In this document: positions 7,398 through 14,220 of the stretch, piece by piece
Numbering within the stretch: the first letter of the stretch is position 1
How the letters are laid out: each line of letters opens with the position of its first letter
Assembly: GCA_050733935.1 (NCBI GenBank)
Contig: JBOHUC010000183.1
Span: forward strand, 1-40,804
DNA: 40,804 nt
DNA from: JBOHUC01 sp050733935
Lineage (GTDB): Bacteria > Eisenbacteria > RBG-16-71-46 > DASYSL01
Direction: 5' to 3'
Translations under genes and position numbers: made by a program
Notes under the pieces: generated by a model
The model's input: the letters and a program-made list of their open reading frames with translations, nothing else
The model's database searches: none
What the model was told of the DNA's origin: nothing

Positions 7398-8333
7398 TCA
7401 CGTCGCGCGCGCCGCCGCCACCACGCGGTCCCCGCCCTGATCGAGAAGATCGATCGCGAGCCGCTTGCCGACGGCAGCCGCCTTCGAGCGCTGCCCCTGA
7501 TGATCGCCGCGATACACGTGGATGCCGTCGGGACTCACGATGATGCCGGTGATCGCGATCGTGTGGCCGACGAGCTGTGCGAGCGCACCCGCAGGCACCT
7601 GGCAGCCGCCGCCCAGCGCCTTGAGGAAGCCGCGCTCGCATTCGGCGGCCGCGCGCGAGGCAGGTTCCTCGACGCTCTCGACGATCTTGAGCGCGCGCGC
7701 ATCGTCGGCGCGCACGGCGACGGCGAGGATTCCCTGTCCGACGGCCGGAACCATCACGTCCTGCGAGAGGATCTCGCTCACGCGATCCTGCCAGCCGAGC
7801 CGCTCGAGTCCCGCGGCCGCGAGCACGAGCGCGTCGACCGCCCCGGCCTCGAGCTTGTTCCAGCGCGTTTCGACGTTGCCGCGTATGTCGACGACTTCGA
7901 GATCGTCGCGATACAGGAGGAGCTGCGCTTTGCGCCGGAGGCTCGAGGTTCCGACCTTGTCGCCCTCCTCGAGCTCGTCGAGAATTCGGCCGTCGGTCGT
8001 GAGCACGACGTCGAACGGATTCGCCCGATGTGAAAGCGCCCCGAGGACGATGCCCTGCGGAAGCTCGGTCGGAACGTCCTTCAAAGAGTGTACGGCGGCC
8101 GCGATGCGGCCCTCGAGGAGCGCGTCGTCGAGCTCCTTCGTGAACACTCCCTTCCCGCCGATCCGATGCAGGGGCTGTCCGAGCTCGCGGTCTCCGGTCG
8201 TCGATATCTTCACGATCTCGACTTCGAGTCCGGGATGCGCCTCACGGATCGAACCGGCGACGACGGACGCCTGCGCCAGCGCGAGCGCGCTGCCGCGAGT
8301 GCCGAGGGCGAAGTGCCCGGCGAGTCGTGTCAG
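7398..8333 (-). CDS. hemC: Porphobilinogen deaminase (hydroxymethylbilane synthase), apparent CTG start
   Basis: This 311-residue enzyme polymerises four porphobilinogens. Hallmarks: LGTRGSALALAQA near the start, HSLKDVP with catalytic Asp-86, GTSSLRRKAQLL, and the dipyrromethane-cofactor Cys-244 in GGGCQVPAGA. The start is unusual. No ATG, GTG or TTG exists in frame between the rpsP stop and the conserved N-terminus. A CTG at 8331-8333, preceded by GGAGGA four to five bases away, yields exactly the family length. The only upstream ATG (8441) lies inside rpsP and would add an implausible Arg-rich leader read from the rpsP tail in another frame. It lies 28 nt behind rpsP. Confidence 0.93.
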   Translation of the reverse strand: MTRLAGHFALGTRGSALALAQASVVAGSIREAHPGLEVEIVKISTTGDRELGQPLHRIGGKGVFTKELDDALLEGRIAAAVHSLKDVPTELPQGIVLGALSHRANPFDVVLTTDGRILDELEEGDKVGTSSLRRKAQLLLYRDDLEVVDIRGNVETRWNKLEAGAVDALVLAAAGLERLGWQDRVSEILSQDVMVPAVGQGILAVAVRADDARALKIVESVEEPASRAAAECERGFLKALGGGCQVPAGALAQLVGHTIAITGIIVSPDGIHVYRGDHQGQRSKAAAVGKRLAIDLLDQGGDRVVAAARAT

Positions 8334-8361
8334 GAATCCTCCGCGTTGAGCGGCAAGGCCC

Positions 8362-8784
8362 CTACTTCTTCGCGGCCTTCTTCGCCGCCGCCTTCTTCGG
8401 GGAAACCTTCTTCTTCGGAGCGACAGCCTTCGCCGCGGCACGGGCCTTCTTGGCGACGGTGCGCTTGCTCTGCGTCTTCGCCTTCTTCGCGGCTCCTTCG
8501 GCCTTCACCTTCTTCTTCTTGGGCTTCGTCAGACGGGTCGGGAGCGCGATGCCCGCCTTCTTGAACAGCGAGCGCACCTGGTCCGACGGCGTTGCGCCGA
8601 CGGACAGCCAGTACTGCGCACGCTCTGCATCGACCTTGAGCTCGGCCTCCTTGGGCTGGGCGTTGTAGTGGCCCAGCTCGGCCACGAAGCGGCCGTCGCG
8701 CGGCGACTTCGATTCGGCGACCACGATGCGGAACTTCGGATCCTTCTTTGCACCCATCCGACGAAGACGAATGACCACTGCCAT
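8362..8784 (-). CDS. rpsP: 30S ribosomal protein S16 with a basic C-terminal tail
   Basis: Residues 1-82 are a standard S16 (MAVVIRLRRMGAKKDPKFRI, then SPRDGRFVAELGHYNA). Residues 83-140 are an extra Lys/Ala-rich tail (KKKVKAEGAAKKAK... PKKAAAKKAAKK) with no fold of its own; similar basic extensions occur on S16 and other ribosomal proteins in several phyla and probably contact rRNA. The ATG at 8782-8784 follows GGAGG at 9 bases. It lies 28 nt behind ffh. In many bacteria rpsP is followed by rimM, trmD and rplS; here the heme genes follow instead. Confidence 0.96.
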   Translation of the reverse strand: MAVVIRLRRMGAKKDPKFRIVVAESKSPRDGRFVAELGHYNAQPKEAELKVDAERAQYWLSVGATPSDQVRSLFKKAGIALPTRLTKPKKKKVKAEGAAKKAKTQSKRTVAKKARAAAKAVAPKKKVSPKKAAAKKAAKK

Positions 8785-8812
8785 TTACGGAACCTCCGTT
8801 GCCTCGGCGGGC

Positions 8813-10168
8813 CTAGCCCCCGAAGCGGAATCCCCCCATTCCACGCATGCCGGGCGGAGCGAAGGGCACCCGTTTGCCCGGGCCCTTCATCCGCTTCGCA
8901 AGGATGCGCACCTGTTCGAAATCTCGGAGCAGCTTGTTCACGTTCTGCACCTGCGTGCCGCTTCCCGCCGCGACGCGGCGTTTCCGGGAAGCGTTGAGCA
9001 GCGAGGGCTTCCGGCGCTCGGCGGGAGTCATCGAGAGGATGATCGCTTCGACGCGTTTGAGCTCCCTCTCTCCTTCGCCCGACATGCGGTCGTCGATGCG
9101 ATGGCCGCCCGGGAGCATTTTGAGGATGTCGCCGAGCGAGCCGAGCTTCCGCATCTCGCGCATCTGCGCCAGGAAGTCATCGAGCGTGAGATCGCTCTTC
9201 CTGAGCTTGTTCTCGAGCTCGAGGGCCTTCTCGAGATCGATCTTCTCCTGGGCCTTTTCGACCAGGGAGAGGACGTCGCCCATTCCGAGGATGCGCGAGG
9301 CGAGCCGGTCCGGGTGGAAAGGCTCGATCGCGTCCACTTTCTCTCCGACCGAGAGGAAGAGGATGGGCTTGCCCGTCACGTGTCGCAGCGAGAGCGCGGC
9401 ACCGCCGCGCGCGTCGCCGTCCATCTTGGTGAGCACGAGTCCGTCGATTCCGATCTCGCGCGAGAAGGCCTCGCCCGTGCGCACGGCGTCCTGGCCCGTC
9501 ATGCCGTCGAGCACGAGCACGATCTGATGCGGCTTGAGCGCGGTCCTGAGCTTCTTCGCCTCGGCCATCATCTCTTCGTCGATGGTGAGCCGGCCCGCGG
9601 TGTCGAAGACCAGGTAATCCATGCCACGGTCGATCGCCTCGGAGAGCGCGCCGCGCGCGATCGTCTCGGGCGTGTCGGTCGGGTTCGTCGGGCGGAACGC
9701 GAGGCCGTTCGCCTCGGCGAGCACGCGGAGCTGCTCGAGGGCGGCGGGACGGTGGACGTCCGCGCTCGCGAGGAGACTTCGGCGCTCCTTCTCCTTGAGC
9801 CAGAGCGCGAGCTTCGCGGCGAACGTGGTCTTGCCCGAGCCCTGGAGGCCGACGAGCAGGATCACGGTCGGAGACTTCGGAGATTGCGCGATCGGCGTCT
9901 GCGTGCTGCCGAGGATCGTGACGAGCTCCTCGTAGACCACGCGCACGAGCATGGCGCCCGGATCGACGCCCTCGAGCACCTCGCGTCCGATCGCACGCGC
10001 TTCGACACGCGTGAGGAACTCCTTCGCGACCGAGACGTGCACGTCGGCTTCGAGCAGCGCGCGGCGAATCTCCCGCAGGCCGGTGCGGATGTTGTCCGGA
10101 GTCAGCTTGCCCTGGCCTCGAAGGTTCTTGAAGATGCCTTCGAGCCGACGGGTGAGATTTTCGAGCAC
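8813..10168 (-). CDS. ffh: Signal recognition particle protein Ffh
   Basis: This 451-residue GTPase binds signal sequences with 4.5S RNA and delivers ribosomes to FtsY. The N domain is residues 1-95. The G domain shows GLQGSGKTT (107-115), DTAGR and TKMDGDARGG. A methionine-containing M domain follows, with the RNA-binding SGTQVQNVNKLLRDFEQ and a Met/Gly-rich end (PPGMRGMGGFRFGG). Start is GTG 10166-10168 (LENLTRRLEGIFKNLRG is the conserved N-terminus); the Shine-Dalgarno is weak. It is the first gene of the minus-strand block that continues through rpsP and hemCDBL to serS. Confidence 0.97.
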   Translation of the reverse strand: MLENLTRRLEGIFKNLRGQGKLTPDNIRTGLREIRRALLEADVHVSVAKEFLTRVEARAIGREVLEGVDPGAMLVRVVYEELVTILGSTQTPIAQSPKSPTVILLVGLQGSGKTTFAAKLALWLKEKERRSLLASADVHRPAALEQLRVLAEANGLAFRPTNPTDTPETIARGALSEAIDRGMDYLVFDTAGRLTIDEEMMAEAKKLRTALKPHQIVLVLDGMTGQDAVRTGEAFSREIGIDGLVLTKMDGDARGGAALSLRHVTGKPILFLSVGEKVDAIEPFHPDRLASRILGMGDVLSLVEKAQEKIDLEKALELENKLRKSDLTLDDFLAQMREMRKLGSLGDILKMLPGGHRIDDRMSGEGERELKRVEAIILSMTPAERRKPSLLNASRKRRVAAGSGTQVQNVNKLLRDFEQVRILAKRMKGPGKRVPFAPPGMRGMGGFRFGG

Positions 10169-10371
10169 GGAGAGTCGAAGCCTTTCGACGAAAGTTCCTG
10201 ACGGCGGACCGGGGAGATCGACGGAGACGCGAAAGCCGGCCGGAGCCGACGGGGGTCCGGACGGCCATTGCGCAACGCCGGGAAGCTAACACACACCCGG
10301 GCTTGCGACAAGGTGGCGGACCGCGCGCGGGGCTGCTAGCTTGGCGTCAGTTATCCACAGAGGAATCCCGC
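10169..10371. promoter_or_regulatory. Divergent intergenic region between ffh and the btpA-like gene
   Basis: These 203 bases must contain the start signals for the long ffh block (minus) and for the btpA-like gene (plus), since both read outward. No convincing -35/-10 pair can be named on either strand. On the plus strand GAGGA precedes the btpA ATG. A nine-base TTATCCACA (10351-10359) matches the DnaA-box consensus. Confidence 0.4.
10351..10359 (+). promoter_or_regulatory. Single consensus-like DnaA box
   Basis: TTATCCACA fits the consensus TTATNCACA at every position and sits 12 bases upstream of the btpA-like ATG. It is the only such box noticed nearby, there is no cluster, and the sequence is not unusually AT-rich, so an origin is not suggested. 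It could be a regulatory DnaA site or chance. Confidence 0.25.
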
Positions 10372-11310
10372 ATGGCACACGTCACGCCGCAAACACTTGC
10401 GAGCCGCTTCGGCAGGCCGTCCGGAATCCTTCTCGGTGTCGTCCACCTCAGGCCCCTCCCGGGCACTGCGCGCGCTCCCGGCCGGGCCGGCGACGCGATG
10501 CAGGTCGCGCTCGACCGGGCGCTCGCCGACGCCCGGGCGCTCGAGGCCGGGGGCCTCGACGGGCTCATCGTCGAGAACTTCGGAGATGCGCCGTTTCACA
10601 AAGATCGCGTGCCGCCCGAGATCGTGGCCGCACTTGCCCGCGCCGCCGTCGAGATCCGCCGCGCGACTCGCCTGCCGCTCGGTGTGAACGCGCTGCGAAA
10701 CGACGCGCGTTCGGCGCTCGGCATCGCGGCCGCGTGCGGGCTCGACTTCATTCGCGTGAACGTCCACTCGGGCGCGATGCTCACCGACCAGGGACTGATC
10801 GAGGGCCGCGCGGCGGAAACGCTGGCCGAGCGGAGACGGCTGGGCGCGGCGGATGTTCTGATCTTTGCCGACGTGCTCGTGAAGCACGCGACTCCGCCTG
10901 CGGGCACGCGCGAAGAACTCCTGCCGCGGATTGCGGAGGACACGTTCCGGAGAGGTCTCGCGGATGCGCTCGTGGTGAGCGGCACGGGCACGGGCGAAGC
11001 CACGTCGCTTGCAGACATCGCGCTCGTGCGGCGGGCCGTGCCGGAAGCGCCGGTGCTCGTCGGATCCGGCGTCACCGATCGCACGGTGCGCGCGACGCTC
11101 GACTCCGGCGGCGCGACACCGGGCGCCCACGGCGCGATCGTCGGAACGTGGCTCAAGCAGGACGGGAAGGTCGATCAGCCGGTCGACGCGGAGCGCGTGC
11201 GGCGGCTCGTCGAGGCCGCGCGTGCGCCCGGTGCGGGATCGCGTGCGGCTGCCGCCGCAGCGCCCGCTTCCCCGTCGACGATCGCGCGCGCTCGCTCGAA
11301 CACGGAATGA
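10372..11310 (+). CDS. BtpA/SgcQ-family TIM-barrel protein
   Basis: A 312-residue protein of the BtpA family (named for the cyanobacterial photosystem I biogenesis factor; other members such as SgcQ occur in sugar operons). Conserved blocks: GVVHLRPLPGTARAPG near residue 23, GGLDGLIVENFGDAPFHKDRVPPE, LPLGVNALRNDARSALGIAAA, FIRVNVHSGAMLTDQG, FADVLVKHATP, and a late SGTGTGEATSL with VGSGVTDRTV, typical of a phosphate-binding barrel. The true function in non-photosynthetic bacteria is unknown. The ATG at 10372-10374 follows AGAGGA. The last ~45 codons, an Ala-rich tail, lie antisense to the end of the uracil-DNA glycosylase gene. Confidence 0.9.
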   Translation: MAHVTPQTLASRFGRPSGILLGVVHLRPLPGTARAPGRAGDAMQVALDRALADARALEAGGLDGLIVENFGDAPFHKDRVPPEIVAALARAAVEIRRATRLPLGVNALRNDARSALGIAAACGLDFIRVNVHSGAMLTDQGLIEGRAAETLAERRRLGAADVLIFADVLVKHATPPAGTREELLPRIAEDTFRRGLADALVVSGTGTGEATSLADIALVRRAVPEAPVLVGSGVTDRTVRATLDSGGATPGAHGAIVGTWLKQDGKVDQPVDAERVRRLVEAARAPGAGSRAAAAAAPASPSTIARARSNTE

Positions 11311-11984
11311 AGCATCGGACGCGTGAGGCGTCCGGTCTGCGTGTTCTGCTGGCTCGGATGATAGGAGCCGAGCAGCGTGATCGAAGAGAGACGCACCTCC
11401 GCGCCGTGCGCGTGCTTCGGTCGCGGCTTCGGAACGCTTCCGCCGATCTCTTCATACGCCCGTAGCCAGTGTTCCCACGCGAGCGCTCCGAGCGCGAGCA
11501 CGACTCTCGTGTTCGGAAGGAGACGCATCTCGCCCACCAGGTACGACCGGCAGCGCGCGAACTCCTCCGGCGTCGGGCGATTGTCCGGCGGCGCGCAGCG
11601 TGCGGCCGCGGTCACGAACGCGTCCTCGAGCTCGAGGCCATCGTCCCGCGAGCGGGACGTCGGTTGATTCGCGAATCCCGCCGCATGGAGCGCGTCGTAC
11701 AGCCAGTCGCCGGAACGATCCCCCGTGAACATCCTGCCAGTGCGGTTTCCGCCGTGCGCCGCGGGGGCGAGTCCGACGATCAGCAAGCGGCCGAGCGGAT
11801 CTCCGAACGCGGGCACCGGACGACCCCAGTAGCTCTGGTCCCGGTAGGCAGCGCGTTTCGTGCGCGCCACTTCCTCGCGATGCGCGACCAGACGCGGGCA
11901 GGCGCGGCAGAGCACCACGCGCGCCTCGAGAGCCGCGAGAGCGGCGCGGGCCTCACGCGTTGGGGGCGCGGGACGGGGCGCCAT
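11175..11984 (-). CDS. Family 5 uracil-DNA glycosylase (UdgB-like)
   Basis: A 269-residue base-excision repair enzyme that removes uracil and other deaminated bases from DNA. It shows the family 5 motifs LAPAAHGGNRTGRMFTGDRS (72-91) and GSYHPSQQNTQTGRLT (206-221). Four cysteines suit an iron-sulfur cluster: Cys-26 and Cys-29 in VLCRACPRL, Cys-130 in AARCAPPDN and Cys-145 in FARCRSYL. The motif that holds a catalytic Asp/Asn in other UDG families reads GLAPAAHGGN, as expected for this subgroup. The ATG is 4 nt behind the Yip1-like gene. The last ~45 residues are low-complexity Ala/Arg/Ser and overlap the btpA-like gene on the other strand, so they may be dispensable. Confidence 0.93.
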   Translation of the reverse strand: MAPRPAPPTREARAALAALEARVVLCRACPRLVAHREEVARTKRAAYRDQSYWGRPVPAFGDPLGRLLIVGLAPAAHGGNRTGRMFTGDRSGDWLYDALHAAGFANQPTSRSRDDGLELEDAFVTAAARCAPPDNRPTPEEFARCRSYLVGEMRLLPNTRVVLALGALAWEHWLRAYEEIGGSVPKPRPKHAHGAEVRLSSITLLGSYHPSQQNTQTGRLTRPMLHSVFERARAIVDGEAGAAAAAARDPAPGARAASTSRRTRSASTG

Positions 11985-11988
11985 GGCG

Positions 11989-12573
11989 TCAGGTCTGCTG
12001 GACTATTAGCAGGAAGATCGCGGCACCCGCGATGATCGTGATCAGGTAGCCGAGCGCGACGACCAGAACGCTCCTGGCCCACGAGATCCCGTGCGCTTCG
12101 CGCACGCAGGCCACGAGCAGCGTGAGAGAGAACAAGTAGAGGAACGAGACCACTCCGGAGGCGAACTCCGCGGGAAACGGGCGCGCGGCGCGAAGGCCGA
12201 ACACGTAGAGCAGGACGAACGGCAGGCTTGCCGCAAGCGGCGCCAGGCTCCATCCGAGCGCGATGCGCTGATCGCGGAATCGGCCGCGCCCGCCGAGCGC
12301 CACTCCGAACACGTCGAGCGTGCACGCGAAGAAGAGCGCAAGCACGTACCAGAAGAGCGTCGCGATCAGGAACTCGACGACCACGGGAAACGTGGAGACC
12401 CGCCCTGGATCGGCGTCGGCGAGGCGAAACGCCTCGTGCGCCATGACCGCGCCGAGCAGGAGGAGCGCCCACAGTCCGCCGTCCCCGTGTTCGAGGAGCC
12501 AGCGGATCGTGAGCCGCGGCTGCGTCCAGACGACGCGCAGGGCGTCCGGCGGGCGTTCTTCGAGCGGAATCAT
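11989..12573 (-). CDS. Yip1-domain-like polytopic membrane protein
   Basis: A 194-residue integral membrane protein. After a short cytoplasmic start (MIPLEERPPDALRVVWTQPR) it has about five hydrophobic segments, near residues 33-48, 65-90, 108-126, 137-158 and 167-191. The arrangement, with a proline- and tryptophan-containing lead-in before the first helix, resembles bacterial Yip1/YIF1-type proteins; no catalytic motif is present and the role is unknown. It sits 25 nt behind rpe and 4 nt before the glycosylase gene, so it is probably co-transcribed with both. Only the membrane topology is firm; the family call is moderate. Confidence 0.7.
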   Translation of the reverse strand: MIPLEERPPDALRVVWTQPRLTIRWLLEHGDGGLWALLLLGAVMAHEAFRLADADPGRVSTFPVVVEFLIATLFWYVLALFFACTLDVFGVALGGRGRFRDQRIALGWSLAPLAASLPFVLLYVFGLRAARPFPAEFASGVVSFLYLFSLTLLVACVREAHGISWARSVLVVALGYLITIIAGAAIFLLIVQQT

Positions 12574-12598
12574 GCGGGCCGACTCCGTGCGTGCAGGA

Positions 12599-13384
12599 TC
12601 ATGCGACGGGCGCGAGCGCCTTGAGGGCGCGCATTGCGGCGAGAGGATCGGGCTGACGGTAGATCCCGTGGCCGGCGACGAGCACGTCCGCTCCGGCTTC
12701 GGCGGCGCGTGGTCCGGTGCCGTCGGCCTGGATGCCGCCGTCGACTTCGATGTGAAGCGCAGCCCCGTGTGAGCGTCGCCAGGCCGCCGCGGCGCGCACG
12801 GTCTCGAGCGGGCCGGAAAGAAATTCCTGGCCGCTGAAGCCCGGATACACGGTCATGACGAGCAGAAGGTCGAGCTCGGCGGCCACCGGTTCGATGTCCT
12901 CGAACTTCGAGTCCGGGCGAAGCGCAAGCCCCACACGCGCGCCGACGGTCCGCAGGCCGGCAAGCGAACGACGAAGCTGTGCCAGGTCGATCGAGCGTGC
13001 GTGGGCCGGCGGGGTTCCTGCGATTCCCTGCCGCGTCGCGTCGGGATCCGCGTCCGCCGCTCCTTCTCCGTGCGAGCGCACGGGTGCGGGCCATCCCGGG
13101 CCCGCAACGCCCGGCGCTTCGAGATGGATCGTGAGCACCGTGGCGCCTGCGCCCGCGAACGCCTTCGCGAAGCGTTGCGGTTCGTCGATCATGAGATGGA
13201 CGTCGAGCGGAAGCTTCGTCATCCGATGAAGAGCCGCAACCATCGGCGGACCGAACGTGAGGTTCGGAACGAAGTGTCCATCCATCACGTCACAGTGGAG
13301 CCAGTCGGCCCCCTGCTCCGCGAGACGGACCGCATCGGCCAGCCGGGACCAGTCGGCTGAGAGAATGGAGGGCGAGAGGATCAC
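12599..13384 (-). CDS. rpe: Ribulose-phosphate 3-epimerase with an inserted loop
   Basis: This 261-residue TIM-barrel enzyme interconverts ribulose-5-phosphate and xylulose-5-phosphate. Conserved: LSPSILSADW at the start, the metal/catalytic HCDVMDGHFVPNLTFGP (30-46), LDVHLMI (60-66), MTVYPGFSGQEF and EVDGGI. Residues ~90-133 (rich in Pro, Gly, Asp and Ala) form an insertion of about 40 residues after TIHLEA, where most family members have fewer than ten; this accounts for the extra length over the usual ~220. The GTG start (13382-13384) overlaps the PASTA gene's TGA as GTGA. A much longer open frame upstream lies over the PASTA gene and is not real. Confidence 0.94.
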   Translation of the reverse strand: MILSPSILSADWSRLADAVRLAEQGADWLHCDVMDGHFVPNLTFGPPMVAALHRMTKLPLDVHLMIDEPQRFAKAFAGAGATVLTIHLEAPGVAGPGWPAPVRSHGEGAADADPDATRQGIAGTPPAHARSIDLAQLRRSLAGLRTVGARVGLALRPDSKFEDIEPVAAELDLLLVMTVYPGFSGQEFLSGPLETVRAAAAWRRSHGAALHIEVDGGIQADGTGPRAAEAGADVLVAGHGIYRQPDPLAAMRALKALAPVA

Positions 13385-14220
13385 TGGATGAGTCTCCCCG
13401 CGACTGTGAGCGTGATCAGCTGACCGCGCATGACGCGCGCGCCGGGCATTGGCAATTGCTCCGCGATGCGGGTCAGGCTCGAGGGCGGACCGTGAACTTC
13501 CACCCGAAAGCCCATCGCTTCGAGGTCGCGTTCGGCGGACGTCGCGTCCCGTCCCACGAGATCGGGCATGACGTACGCCTCCGGGTCGGACGCGATGCAG
13601 AGCAGCAGATTGACGGCCGTTCCGCGCGGCACGATCGATCCGAACGGCGGCTCCGTGGCCACCACGAGACCAGGGCCGACTTCCGCAGTCACGACGCGGC
13701 CCACCGCACCGGTCCTTAGCCCCGCGCGATCGAGCAGCAAACGCGCGCTGCGAAGCGACTCGCCGAACAGCTCGGGGATGTTCGCAAACTCCTCCCCGAG
13801 GCTCAACACGACCGACACGCGACGCCCCGGCTTCACGGGTCGCCCGGGCTCGGGATCCTGCGTCACCACGAATCCGCGCGGGATCGCCGGATCGAAGCGC
13901 TCCGACGTGACCGAGAGCTTGAGGCCCAAGCGGGCGAGGATCGCCTCTGACTGCTCGCGATTGAGATTCGAGAGTTCGGGCACGAAGACATCTCCGGCGC
14001 CGCGCGTGAAACGCGGCATCACGACTTCGTCGAACAGGAGAAGCCCGGTCACGAACGCGATGGCTGCGATGATCGCCGTTCCGGCGAGCGCCTTGAGCCC
14101 GCGCACCGTCCACGGATCGCGGGGAATCAGAGGCTCGGGCCCGGAGTCCGACTCCGGCTCGATCGGCGGAAGCAGGAGCTCGTGCTTCGGACTTTCGGGA
14201 GGCGGGGCGCTCTCGTCCAT
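13381..14220 (-). CDS. PASTA-domain membrane protein without a kinase domain
   Basis: A 279-residue protein with a Pro/Glu-rich cytoplasmic start (1-40), one transmembrane helix (43-64) and three extracytoplasmic PASTA repeats (about 77-142, 144-210, 216-275). Each repeat has the typical V.P.L.......A...L...GL pattern, then V..Q.P.PG and a strand ending V.L.... PASTA domains bind peptidoglycan fragments in PrkC/PknB kinases and some penicillin-binding proteins; here no kinase or transpeptidase domain is present. It starts at ATG 14218-14220, sharing one base with the rsmB stop (TGATG), and overlaps rpe by 4 nt. In Firmicutes the equivalent position between rsmB and rpe holds prkC. A role in wall sensing or divisome binding is inference. 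Confidence 0.88.
   Translation of the reverse strand: MDESAPPPESPKHELLLPPIEPESDSGPEPLIPRDPWTVRGLKALAGTAIIAAIAFVTGLLLFDEVVMPRFTRGAGDVFVPELSNLNREQSEAILARLGLKLSVTSERFDPAIPRGFVVTQDPEPGRPVKPGRRVSVVLSLGEEFANIPELFGESLRSARLLLDRAGLRTGAVGRVVTAEVGPGLVVATEPPFGSIVPRGTAVNLLLCIASDPEAYVMPDLVGRDATSAERDLEAMGFRVEVHGPPSSLTRIAEQLPMPGARVMRGQLITLTVAGRLIQ

Noticed and set aside
8334..8441. An N-terminal Arg-rich extension of hemC from ATG 8441.
   Set aside because: It is the Lys/Ala tail of rpsP read in another frame, and gives a leader not seen in the HemC family.
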